The notes under the pieces: generated by a model
Told to the model about the DNA's origin: nothing
Seen by the model: only the letters and a program-made list of their open reading frames with translations
The model's database searches: none
Program-made: the position numbers and the translations under genes
Part shown: piece after piece, positions 1-6,183 of the stretch
Layout of the letters: every line of letters starts with the position of its first letter
Numbering within the stretch: the stretch's first letter is position 1
From: Croceibacterium_A sp044506565
GTDB taxonomy: Bacteria > Pseudomonadota > Alphaproteobacteria > Sphingomonadales > Sphingomonadaceae
DNA length: 8,965 nt
Direction of reading: 5' to 3'
Assembly (NCBI GenBank): GCA_044506565.1
Contig: JBIQKN010000096.1
Span: 1-8,965, forward strand

Positions 1-50
1 GAAGGATAGCGAAGCTTACCGCCGAAGGCGGTTAGCGGAGCTTGGATGAG
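1..50 (-). repeat. REP-like palindrome at the 3' end of btuD, possible terminator
   Basis: Read on the minus strand, a perfect 6-bp stem (ACCGCC/GGCGGT, loop TTC) spans 18-32. It begins right at the btuD stop codon (TAA at 34-32). Related flanks (AGCTT and AAGCTTCGCTA-type sequence) surround it, giving the look of a short dispersed palindromic element. No uridine run follows before the window edge, so a classical intrinsic terminator is not shown. Position after the last gene of the operon makes a role in 3'-end formation or mRNA protection plausible. Calling it a REP-type element is from recall of similar sequences in sphingomonads, not from a search. Confidence 0.45.
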
Positions 51-781
51 GGCCCCCTTCCCCCTTCCGCCACCAACGCCCGCCGGCCAGCTTCGCCGAG
101 CCACCTCCCCGCCACGCCCCAGACCCGCGCAATCACCGCCTCCGACAGCGCCTCCTCCGGTGCCCCCTCGGCCGCCAGCCGCCCGCGCTCGAGCACCAGC
201 ACCCGGTCGGCGTGGTTCATTGCCAGCGCGAGGTCGTGCAGCACCAACACCACGCCGGTGCCCGCGTCGGCCGCCGCGCGCAGGTGCGCCAGCAATGCCA
301 GCTGGTGCGAGAGGTCGAGCGCCGCGAGGGGTTCGTCGGCAAGGATCCACTGCGGCTCGCCGGCCAGCACCCGCGCCAGCAGCGCCCGCGCCCGCTCACC
401 GCCCGACAGCGTGGACACCGGTCGCGCCGCCAGCGCTGCAAGATCGACCGCCGCCAGCGCCGCGGCAACCTGCGCCTCGCCCCGGTCGCCGTGCGGCAGT
501 CGCCCGAGCGCCACCAGCCCGGCGACCGACAGGTCCCACGCGACTTCCCCGACTTGCGGCAGGTAGCCGATCCGCCGTGCGCGCTCGCGCCCGCGCGGCA
601 GGCGTGCGCCATCGAGCCGCACCTCGCCCGCATTGGGCTCGATCAGCCCGGCGAGCAGCTGCAGCAGCGTCGACTTGCCCGCCCCGTTGGGCCCGCAGAT
701 CGCGGTGATCTGCCCGGGCGCGAACGCCGCCGTGACCGCCTCGAGCCGGTCCCGCACCCCCACCGAATTTGCCTCGATCAT
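32..781 (-). CDS. btuD: Vitamin B12 ABC transporter ATP-binding protein BtuD
   Basis: The 249-residue protein is a complete ABC ATPase of the iron-siderophore/B12/heme class. It shows Walker A GPNGAGKST (30-38), Q-loop Gln76, signature LSGGE (125-129), Walker B ILADEP (146-151), D-loop LAALD (152-156) and the switch His182. It would hydrolyse ATP on the cytoplasmic face and power the BtuC permease. Its ATG overlaps the stop of btuC by 4 nt (ATGA), and a near-perfect Shine-Dalgarno lies inside the last btuC codons, so translation is probably coupled. The family alone cannot separate B12 from heme or ferric-chelate ATPases; the substrate comes from the riboswitch-led operon. The last dozen residues (about VAEGGRGPSSKLR) run into a REP-like element and are probably not part of the conserved fold. 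Confidence 0.9.
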   Translation of the reverse strand: MIEANSVGVRDRLEAVTAAFAPGQITAICGPNGAGKSTLLQLLAGLIEPNAGEVRLDGARLPRGRERARRIGYLPQVGEVAWDLSVAGLVALGRLPHGDRGEAQVAAALAAVDLAALAARPVSTLSGGERARALLARVLAGEPQWILADEPLAALDLSHQLALLAHLRAAADAGTGVVLVLHDLALAMNHADRVLVLERGRLAAEGAPEEALSEAVIARVWGVAGRWLGEAGRRALVAEGGRGPSSKLR

Positions 782-1734
782 TCAATCACCTCCCGCCGCA
801 TTCTCAGGAGCAGCGCGAGGAAGAACGGCGCGCCGACGAGGCTCAGCGCGATCCCGAGCCTGAGCTCGGTCACCAGCGGCAGCACCCGGCACAGGCAATC
901 GGCCACCAGCACCAGCAGCGCCCCGGCAAGCGCGCTCGGCACGATCAGCGACGACGGCCGCCGGTCGGTCAGCGGGCGCACGAGGTGCGGCACGATCAGC
1001 CCGACGAAGCCGACGATCCCCGCCACCGCCACGCCGCTGCCGACTGTCAACCCGGTGCCGGCGATAAGCAGCGCCTGCAGTCGCCGCGGATCGACCCCGA
1101 GCGAGCACGCCGCGCCTTCGCCGAGCGTCAGCGCGTCGAGCCCCGGGCCGGCGAGCCGCAACAGAACGATCCCCGCAAGCGTCAGCGGCGCTGCGAGCCA
1201 GACGTCGTCCCAGCTGCGGTCGGTCAGCGCCCCCATCAGCCAGGTGACGATCTCGCTCATCGCGAAGGCGTTCGGCGCGAGGCTGATCGCGAGGCTGGTC
1301 AGCGCGCCGGCGAGGCTGGCGATCATCATCCCCGCGAGCGTGAACAGCGCGATCCCCGCGCCGCGCCCGGCGATCAGCGCCAGCAGCGCCATCGCTCCGC
1401 CCGCCCCCGCCAGCGCGAACGCCGGCAGCAGCCACGCGGCAGCGGCATAACCGAACCACAAGCTCGCCACCGCGCCGAGAGCGGCGCCCGGTGCGATCCC
1501 GAACAATCCCGGGTCGGCCAGCGGATTCCGCAAGTACCCCTGCATCGCGGCGCCCGCCGCTCCGAGGCCCGCACCGATAACGATCGCCAGCAGCGCGCGA
1601 GGGAACCTCAACTCCGCGAGGATCGCCGCGGCGTTCGGCGTAGCCCACGGATCGAGCCATACCCGCCCCGCAAGCAACGACAGCGGCAGGGCAAGGAGCA
1701 GGAGCGCGGTCAGGAGGGGGATCGGGCGGGTCAT
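778..1734 (-). CDS. btuC: Vitamin B12 ABC transporter permease BtuC (FecCD family)
   Basis: This 318-residue, strongly hydrophobic protein begins MTRPIPLL. It has FecCD-family landmarks: RFPRALLAIVIGAGLGAAG followed by a QGYLRNPLADP segment near the N-terminus, GIVGFVGLIVPHLVRPL near residue 250, and ELRLGIALSLVGAPFF near the C-terminus. FecCD permeases usually have about ten membrane helices and work as a dimer forming the channel; the length here is normal. The ATG at 1734 is chosen because AGAGG lies 8 nt upstream. The same frame stays open far upstream, but only as a shadow of btuF. btuC starts 11 nt after btuF stops and overlaps btuD by 4 nt. B12 specificity is inferred from the riboswitch and btuB. 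Confidence 0.9.
   Translation of the reverse strand: MTRPIPLLTALLLLALPLSLLAGRVWLDPWATPNAAAILAELRFPRALLAIVIGAGLGAAGAAMQGYLRNPLADPGLFGIAPGAALGAVASLWFGYAAAAWLLPAFALAGAGGAMALLALIAGRGAGIALFTLAGMMIASLAGALTSLAISLAPNAFAMSEIVTWLMGALTDRSWDDVWLAAPLTLAGIVLLRLAGPGLDALTLGEGAACSLGVDPRRLQALLIAGTGLTVGSGVAVAGIVGFVGLIVPHLVRPLTDRRPSSLIVPSALAGALLVLVADCLCRVLPLVTELRLGIALSLVGAPFFLALLLRMRREVIE
785..793 (-). promoter_or_regulatory. Strong Shine-Dalgarno of btuD inside the end of btuC
   Basis: On the minus strand GGAGGTGAT, complementary over nine bases to the usual 16S rRNA tail, ends three bases before the btuD ATG. It is formed by the last codons of btuC (the ...R-E-V-I-E-stop region). This fixes the btuD start and supports coupled translation. 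Confidence 0.8.
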
Positions 1735-1745
1735 CTCTCGAGCCT

Positions 1746-2615
1746 CTACACTTGCCCGTCCGCTCGACCTGAGCCGGTAGAAGGACCCTGCGCCATACCC
1801 GCCCGTATCTCCGCCAGCCGCTCCACGGCCCGCACCACCGTAGGCCCGCCGCAGAACAGCAGCGCCGGATCGAACCGCTCGTAGCGGACGCCCTCGAGCC
1901 GCCGCAGCACCGGATGCGTCAACATGCGCTCGTCCGAGGCCGCCAGCACCACTGCCGGCGGGTCGGCCAGTACCCGCTCGAGCGGCAGGTAGGCGCCCTG
2001 CCCGAGCCCGCGCGCAGCCGAATGGCTGGCGAACCCCGCGTGCGCCATCAGCCGCGCGATCAGCGTCTGCTCGCCAGGCACGATCCCGCCCTGCTGCCAC
2101 AGCAGCGCCGGCATGCGCGGCCCCTCGTGCCGCGCCGCGGCCAGCGCCGCGTCGATCCTCGCCAGCAGCGCCTCCCCGCGCTCCGGATGCCCGGCCAGCG
2201 CCGCCAGCCGCCGCACCTGCGCCGCGTTCTCTTCGAGGTCGGACACGATCCCGAACGTCTCGACCCGCACCCCGAGCCGGGCGAACGCCTGTGTCGTCGC
2301 CGGCGGCAGGAAGCTCCCCGCCACCACCACGTCGGGATCGAGCGCCAGCACTTCCTCGACCGTCCCCCCGGTCGCGCGAAACCGCCGCGCTTCGGCGATC
2401 GGCATCGAGCTCGCCCGCGGATCGTGGCTGAAGTGCGAGATCGCGAGGACCTGTGCCGGATCGGCGACCTCGGCGAGAATCGCGTCGGTACACGGGTTGA
2501 GCGAAACGATCGTCGGGCGCTCCCCTGTCGGCGCTGCCGCTGGTCCCTGGCCGCACCCCGTGATCGTCATTCCCGCGAAGGCGGCGATAGCGAGAACTTG
2601 AAGGCCCCTCCTCAC
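1746..2615 (-). CDS. btuF: Periplasmic B12-binding lipoprotein BtuF
   Basis: The 289-residue product resembles the Fe3+/B12 periplasmic-binding family (PF01497 type). The mature part opens ERPTIVSLNPCTDAILAEV, continues with the GGTVEEVLALDPDVVVAG block, and includes a WQQGGIVPGEQTLI stretch and a late PAVVLAAS strand. It would receive cobalamin from BtuB and deliver it to BtuCD. The chosen start is GTG at 2615: it overlaps the btuB stop as GTGA, has GAGGG about 9 nt upstream, and gives an N-terminus with two arginines, a hydrophobic stretch and lipobox ITGC (18-21), predicting lipidation at Cys21. A GTG at 2618 is an alternative. Two oddities stand out. The signal peptide includes AFAGMT, encoded by a REP-like consensus at 2565-2584, and the last residues GPSTGSGRADGQV come from another dispersed repeat at 1761-1787. 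Confidence 0.87.
   Translation of the reverse strand: MRRGLQVLAIAAFAGMTITGCGQGPAAAPTGERPTIVSLNPCTDAILAEVADPAQVLAISHFSHDPRASSMPIAEARRFRATGGTVEEVLALDPDVVVAGSFLPPATTQAFARLGVRVETFGIVSDLEENAAQVRRLAALAGHPERGEALLARIDAALAAARHEGPRMPALLWQQGGIVPGEQTLIARLMAHAGFASHSAARGLGQGAYLPLERVLADPPAVVLAASDERMLTHPVLRRLEGVRYERFDPALLFCGGPTVVRAVERLAEIRAGMAQGPSTGSGRADGQV
1761..1787. repeat. Dispersed repeat in the 3' end of btuF
   Basis: The plus-strand stretch contains CTCGACCTGAGCC, then GGTAGAAGGACC. It resembles the widespread bacterial repeat TTCGACAGGCTCAGG (here diverged, with the TGTCGAAGG portion read as GGTAGAAGG). In the btuF frame it encodes GPSTGSGRA, a peptide typical of this repeat when it falls in a coding frame. 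The match is from memory of the consensus. Confidence 0.55.
2565..2584. repeat. REP-like half element within the btuF signal sequence
   Basis: The plus strand reads cgtcattcccgcgaaggcgg, identical over 20 bases to the left arm, loop and start of the right arm of a common dispersed palindrome (ATTCCCGC-gaag-GCGGGAAT). The right arm decays after 2584, so only a short CCGC/GCGG core stem remains. It is read in frame by btuF as AFAGMT. Confidence 0.55.
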
Positions 2616-4504
2616 CACGCCGCCCTCGCGCCGATGTAAGCCGCACGCCCGCTCGTCGCGTAGCCCGCGGCCGTCTGGTAGTCCTCGTCCCACAAGTTCT
2701 CGATCCGCCCGAACAGCGTGACCTCCCCATTCACTTCCCACTCGCCGCGCAAGGTGAGCGTCGCATAGCCGTCGAGCGGCAGGGTGTTGAAGGCGTCGTC
2801 GAAGCTGTCCGAGACCACCCGCAGGTCGGCCCCGAAGCGCACCGCGCCATCGAAATCCGTGTCCGCGTTCAGCGTCAGCGCGTGCTTCGCGCGGCGCGCG
2901 AGGACGTTGCCTTCGGTCGCCGCGCCTCGCGTCCGGTCCTCGGCAGCGAGCAGCGTGTAGGCCGCCCCGAACGCCGCCACGCCGGGGACCCGCACGCTGC
3001 CCTCGAGCTCGATTCCCTGCGCCCGTGCGCGGCCCACGTTGTCGTAGGTGCCGAACGGCCGCCCGGCGCAGATCCCGTCGGTCGCGCCGAAGCAGCTGAC
3101 GAAGCCGATCAGGTCGTCGGTGTCGCGGCGGAACGCGGTCAGCTTCACGCTCCCCGTGCCCCACCCGTAGCTCGCGCCCGCGTCGAAGCTCCGGCTGCGC
3201 TCGGGCCCGAGCGCCGGGTTGCCGAAATCCGAATGCAGCTGGAACAGCGTCGGCGCCTTGAACCCCTCGCCGAACGAGGCGGTCAGCCGCACCCCGCGCG
3301 CCACCTCGACCGCCAGGTCCGCCCCGAGGCTCCATTCGCCGCCAAAGTCGCGGTGCTCGTCGCGGCGAACGCCCGCCGCCGCGTGCAGCGCGGCGCCGTC
3401 GTAGGCCAGCTGGGCATAGGCCCCTGCCGCCGCCGTGCGGCGGACCGGGTCGAACAGCGTCGAGAAGCGCTGCCATTCGCGTTCGGCGCCGAACGCAAGT
3501 CTCCAGCGCGAGGCGAAATCCCACTGCCCGCGCAGTTCGGTCCGCTCGCTCTCCCCGTCGGTCGTGTACGCCGGGTTCGCCCCGAGCGAGGGATCGAAGT
3601 TCGCCCGTTCGGTCTGCGCCAGCGAGACGAGCGCCTTGAGCTGCAGCCGCGGGCCCGCGTAGTCGATCCCGGCGGCACCCGTCAGCTGGCGGGTGTCCTG
3701 GTGCTCGGCGGTGTCTGCCAGCGTGAATGCCGGCGCCGGGACGCCGTCGATGTCGAGCCGGCCGTCGGCGAACCGCCCGACCGCGAAGGCCGACACGCCG
3801 CGCCCGAGCTCGACCCGCGCCCGGCCGGCGAGCTCGGTCTGGTGGAACCCGTCCGCTTCGCTCCCCACCGCGGCCGAGGAGAACCCGTCGCTCGCGAAGT
3901 GCGCCGCCTGCAGGTCGAGCCTGGCGACCGCGGACGAAACCCGAAAACCGCCCGTCGCGTAGAGCGTGTCGTATGCGCCATACTCGACCGAACCGTGGAG
4001 CTCGCCGTTGCCGCCGGTCGTCGCCGCGAGCACGCCGCCGAGCGCCTGGCTGCCCCAGATCGTGCTGTTCGAACTGCGCTGCAGCTCGACCTTCTCGAGG
4101 GTGCCCGTCAGCAGGTTGCCGAAGTCGAACCCGCCGCCCGGCGAGGCCGGGTCGGCCATCCGCACGCCGTCGACCAGCACCAGCAGCTGCTCGCCTTCGG
4201 CGCCGCGCACGCGCACGCCGGTGAAGCTGCCCGGCCCGCCGTTGCGGCTGAAGGTCACCCCGGGCGCGCGCTCGAGCAGCCGGGCGATGTCGGCGCCCTG
4301 CACCGCCTCGATCTCGCGGTCGGTAAAGACCGTAACGGATTGCCCCGTATTTCCCGTGTCTTGCTGCAGGCCATTGGCAAGAACTGTGATGTTTCCGACC
4401 GGAGGGATGCCACCCCGATCCTCCTCGCCTTCACGCTCGTCCTGTGCCGCCACAGGCACGGCCGCCAAGAGAAGAAACAGGAAATACAGTAGCCTGGAAT
4501 GCAA
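2612..4504 (-). CDS. btuB: TonB-dependent vitamin B12 outer-membrane receptor BtuB
   Basis: The product is about 630 residues, close to the usual BtuB size. With the TTG start at 4504 it begins MHSRLLYFLFLLLAAVPVAA-Q, a good Sec signal peptide with a likely cut after residue 20. A TonB box, ITVLA, lies near residues 39-43. Next comes the plug domain (DIARLLERAPGVTF, then GVRVRGAEGEQLLVLVDGVRMADP, and a WGSQALGGVL segment). The rest is a 22-strand-type barrel ending in GARAAW, with the terminal aromatic residue typical of outer-membrane barrels. It would bind cobalamin outside the cell and import it using TonB-ExbB-ExbD energy. An in-frame GTG at 4516 adds four residues (MEGR), but its own SD is weak and it lies beside the GGAGGG that suits the TTG, so TTG is preferred. 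A cobalamin riboswitch lies upstream, and the stop overlaps btuF. Confidence 0.9.
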   Translation of the reverse strand: MHSRLLYFLFLLLAAVPVAAQDEREGEEDRGGIPPVGNITVLANGLQQDTGNTGQSVTVFTDREIEAVQGADIARLLERAPGVTFSRNGGPGSFTGVRVRGAEGEQLLVLVDGVRMADPASPGGGFDFGNLLTGTLEKVELQRSSNSTIWGSQALGGVLAATTGGNGELHGSVEYGAYDTLYATGGFRVSSAVARLDLQAAHFASDGFSSAAVGSEADGFHQTELAGRARVELGRGVSAFAVGRFADGRLDIDGVPAPAFTLADTAEHQDTRQLTGAAGIDYAGPRLQLKALVSLAQTERANFDPSLGANPAYTTDGESERTELRGQWDFASRWRLAFGAEREWQRFSTLFDPVRRTAAAGAYAQLAYDGAALHAAAGVRRDEHRDFGGEWSLGADLAVEVARGVRLTASFGEGFKAPTLFQLHSDFGNPALGPERSRSFDAGASYGWGTGSVKLTAFRRDTDDLIGFVSCFGATDGICAGRPFGTYDNVGRARAQGIELEGSVRVPGVAAFGAAYTLLAAEDRTRGAATEGNVLARRAKHALTLNADTDFDGAVRFGADLRVVSDSFDDAFNTLPLDGYATLTLRGEWEVNGEVTLFGRIENLWDEDYQTAAGYATSGRAAYIGARAAW

Positions 4505-4508
4505 CCTT

Positions 4509-4514
4509 CCCTCC
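4509..4514 (-). promoter_or_regulatory. Shine-Dalgarno deciding the btuB start
   Basis: GGAGGG on the minus strand lies 4 nt before TTG at 4504 and within the first codons of the alternative GTG start at 4516. The GGGAAG at 4511-4506, overlapping it, is complementary to CTTCCC at 4544-4539 in the leader. The site could therefore be masked in the mRNA. Confidence 0.55.
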
Positions 4515-4536
4515 ACGAACGAACTCGCCGTTCATG

Positions 4537-4566
4537 GCGGGAAGCCGCGCAGCCGCGCGGTTCCGC
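4537..4566 (-). promoter_or_regulatory. Leader hairpin between riboswitch and btuB (candidate expression platform)
   Basis: The RNA can form a hairpin with core CCGCGC/GCGCGG (4560-4555 with 4550-4545, 4-nt loop) and an outer GCGGAA/TTCCCGC stem with one bulged C. There is no U-run, so translational rather than transcriptional control is more likely. Its 3' arm contains the CTTCCC that could otherwise pair with the btuB Shine-Dalgarno, so the two structures exclude each other. This is a manual fold. Confidence 0.4.
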
Positions 4567-4604
4567 TGGCTTCCGGTGCACCCCGCCCGGCGCCGAACGA
4601 CCGC

Positions 4605-4778
4605 TCACGGACAGGTCTCCTGACTCCCGGATCGTCGCCGCGCCCCGCCTTCCCGGTTGCCCAGTGGCGTCGTTGGGACGCGCCTCCCCGGTCACAGTTG
4701 CGGGGGCAGCGCGGGTCTTCCACCCGCTTCCCTCGGCGGGCTCGCACCCGCCGGCCCGGCCTCCCGGGCGATCCGTGA
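4605..4778 (-). promoter_or_regulatory. Cobalamin (B12) riboswitch aptamer
   Basis: All hallmark blocks of the cobalamin riboswitch (RF00174 family) occur in order on the minus strand. They are GGGAAGCGGGTGGAAGACC (4732-4714), GCTGCCCCCGCAACTGT (4710-4694), GCCACTGGGCAACCGGGAAG (4668-4649) and the B12 box GAGTCAGGAGACCTGTCC (4626-4609). The closing P1 stem is TCACGGA (4778-4772) with TCCGTGA (4611-4605), which sets the limits given. The RNA binds a cobalamin form and in known cases lowers expression of transport genes when B12 is plentiful. It lies about 90 nt upstream of btuB. The sub-class (adenosyl- or aquocobalamin-preferring) cannot be settled by eye. Confidence 0.95.
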
Positions 4779-4789
4779 CGTCGGTGGCG

Positions 4790-4817
4790 ACGTTACCACT
4801 CGGCCGCGCGCTGTCCA
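4790..4817 (-). promoter_or_regulatory. Candidate promoter of the btuBFCD operon
   Basis: On the minus strand TGGACA (4817-4812) is one base from the TTGACA -35 box. It is followed after 16 nt by TAACGT (4795-4790), a weak -10 keeping the T-A and final T. Initiation would fall near 4783, a few bases before the aptamer P1 stem begins at 4778, which fits well. The match is only moderate. Confidence 0.4.
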
Positions 4818-4883
4818 GCTTTGGCACGGCGCCCGCGCGGCGGATGCGGTCGCGCTTCACGCACGCTACGCGCAGGGCGCGCC

Positions 4884-5975
4884 ATGACCCAGCCCGTCTT
4901 CCCTTCCGACCAGCGCCCCCGCGATTTCTCCGCGCGGCTGTCGCGCCGCGCCGGGTCGATCGCTGCGCAGCGCGGCCGGCGGCACGCGGGCAGGCGGTTC
5001 GCGGTACTGGCGGCGGCGATCGCGGTCCCGGCGATGGCCGCCCCGGTCGAGTGGCCATCCACCCCCGAACCGGCGGCGGTGGTCGCCCCGCTCGGCTTCG
5101 AGACCCCGGGCGAGAGCTTCCCGGGCTCGGCCTTCTATTACCTGGACGACCTGCCGAACCTGCGCGGTCCGGCAGATCCAGGGCCGGCGGACGCGGCGGA
5201 ACCTGCCCTTGCGCGTCCGTCCGCCGGCCTGCTCGACTCCGGGCCGGCAGCCCGCGCCTTGCAACTCGCCGGCAGCACGGCCGACCGCTCGCGCGCGCTG
5301 CACTGCCTGACCCAGGCGATCTACTACGAGGCCGCCAGCGAGCCCGACGCGGGCCAGCGCGCGGTTGCCCAGGTCGTGCTCAACCGCGTCGCCCACCCGG
5401 CCTACCCCGACACCGTGTGCGGCGTGGTGTTCCAGGGCTCGGAGCGCAGCACCGGCTGCCAGTTCAGCTTCACCTGCGACGGTTCGCTCGCCCGCAAGCC
5501 GGCCAGGATGTGGTGGGACCGCGCCACCTCGGTCGCACGCGCGGCGCTCGCCGGCTACGTCTACGAACCGGTCGGCCTCGCCACCCACTACCACACGGTG
5601 CAGATCCACCCGTACTGGGCCGACAGCCTGGACCACGTCGGCACGATCGGCGCGCACCGGTTCTACCGTTGGCGCGGCGCCGCAGGTCGCCCGGCCGCGT
5701 TCACCGACGCCTATCGCGGCGGCGAGCCCGCCGCCGTGCCGCACCTGCGCCGGGCCGAGCCCGCCCCGCCGATCGAGGCCGATCCGGTAGCTCTCGCGCT
5801 CGCGTACGAAACCGGGCTCGAGGCGGCGCGGCAACCCGCCACCCCCGCCCCGGTCTACGCGGCCGGGATCGAGGCCCGCGGCGGCGACGCGCTGTTCCGC
5901 GCCGACACGGTCCCGACGACGGGCCAGGTCCGCGAGGAGTACGCGCGCAGCGGCCAGTGGCTGCGCCAGCCGTAA
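4884..5975 (+). CDS. SleB/CwlJ-type cell wall hydrolase (Hydrolase_2 family)
   Basis: This 363-residue protein has a basic N-terminal tail, a hydrophobic segment at about 39-53 (ending VPAMAA, either an anchor or a signal peptide), then a Pro/Ala-rich linker to about residue 135. The catalytic domain begins CLTQAIYYEAASEPDAGQRAV (141-161), with the expected catalytic Glu149 in the YYEA motif. It continues with VVLNRV, CGVVFQGS, CQFSFTCDG (Cys192 and Cys198), THYHT (234-238) and GAHRFYRW, all typical of SleB-like peptidoglycan hydrolases. In non-sporulating alphaproteobacteria such proteins act on the envelope during growth or remodelling; the exact bond cut is not shown here. The tail after about residue 270 is Ala/Pro-rich and apparently non-catalytic. 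ATG at 4884 is preferred, with a modest AGGG upstream; a TTG at 4821 in the same frame has no clear support. The gene diverges from btuB, and no convincing promoter is visible in the short gap. Confidence 0.88.
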   Translation: MTQPVFPSDQRPRDFSARLSRRAGSIAAQRGRRHAGRRFAVLAAAIAVPAMAAPVEWPSTPEPAAVVAPLGFETPGESFPGSAFYYLDDLPNLRGPADPGPADAAEPALARPSAGLLDSGPAARALQLAGSTADRSRALHCLTQAIYYEAASEPDAGQRAVAQVVLNRVAHPAYPDTVCGVVFQGSERSTGCQFSFTCDGSLARKPARMWWDRATSVARAALAGYVYEPVGLATHYHTVQIHPYWADSLDHVGTIGAHRFYRWRGAAGRPAAFTDAYRGGEPAAVPHLRRAEPAPPIEADPVALALAYETGLEAARQPATPAPVYAAGIEARGGDALFRADTVPTTGQVREEYARSGQWLRQP

Positions 5976-6003
5976 GCCTCGCTCGATCGCCGACCTGCAC
6001 CCC

Positions 6004-6034
6004 CGGCGAACGGCTCGCCGCGCGGTTCGCGCGG
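6004..6034 (+). terminator. Stem-loops downstream of the wall hydrolase gene
   Basis: Two overlapping GC stems follow the stop at 5975: CGGCGA/TCGCCG (6004-6009 with 6015-6020) and CCGCGCG/CGCGCGG (6018-6024 with 6028-6034, loop GTT). They share 6018-6020, so only one forms fully. No T-run follows. A weak or Rho-assisted terminator is possible. Confidence 0.3.
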
Positions 6035-6108
6035 CCTGTCGTAAGCGCGCAGCGAGCCCGGCGGAGCATGGTAAACGCCCGGCGGGATTACGGAAACCAT
6101 TCGTCCCA

Positions 6109-6122
6109 ACCTTAGCTTAGGT
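6109..6122. promoter_or_regulatory. Imperfect dyad upstream of the small gene, possible operator
   Basis: ACCTTAGCTTAGGT is palindromic except at two symmetric positions (the T at 5 and at 10), with ACCT/AGGT arms around a central AGCT. It sits about 60-75 bp before the small gene in the only AT-richer part of this gap. No regulator is recognised. Confidence 0.25.
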
Positions 6123-6183
6123 GCGTCGCGCTAGCAGTGGGGGGTAACGCCGGCGAGGCGTGCACCGACTGCTGGACGCGACC

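Noticed and set aside
212..1884. Long plus-strand open frames across btuD, btuC and btuF
   Set aside because: They are rich in Arg, Pro, Ser and Gln with no domain pattern. They lie opposite genes with clear ABC-transporter motifs and result from the high GC content.
2616..3524. Upstream extension of the btuF frame
   Set aside because: This part lies wholly inside btuB in another frame and is Arg/Gly-rich. The GTG at 2615 with signal peptide and lipobox explains the start.
2882..4492. Plus-strand open frame of over 500 codons opposite btuB
   Set aside because: Its product is low-complexity Arg/Ala-rich sequence with no recognisable fold. The opposite strand encodes a full TonB receptor with signal peptide, plug and terminal Trp.
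4545..4560. Intrinsic transcription terminator downstream of the B12 aptamer
   Set aside because: The hairpin is strong, but the RNA after it (CTTCCCGCCATGAACG) has no uridine run. A translational mechanism fits better.
4837..4860. Possible sigma-70 promoter for the wall hydrolase starting at TTGGCA (4821)
   Set aside because: No acceptable -10 box follows at a normal distance in this GC-rich stretch.
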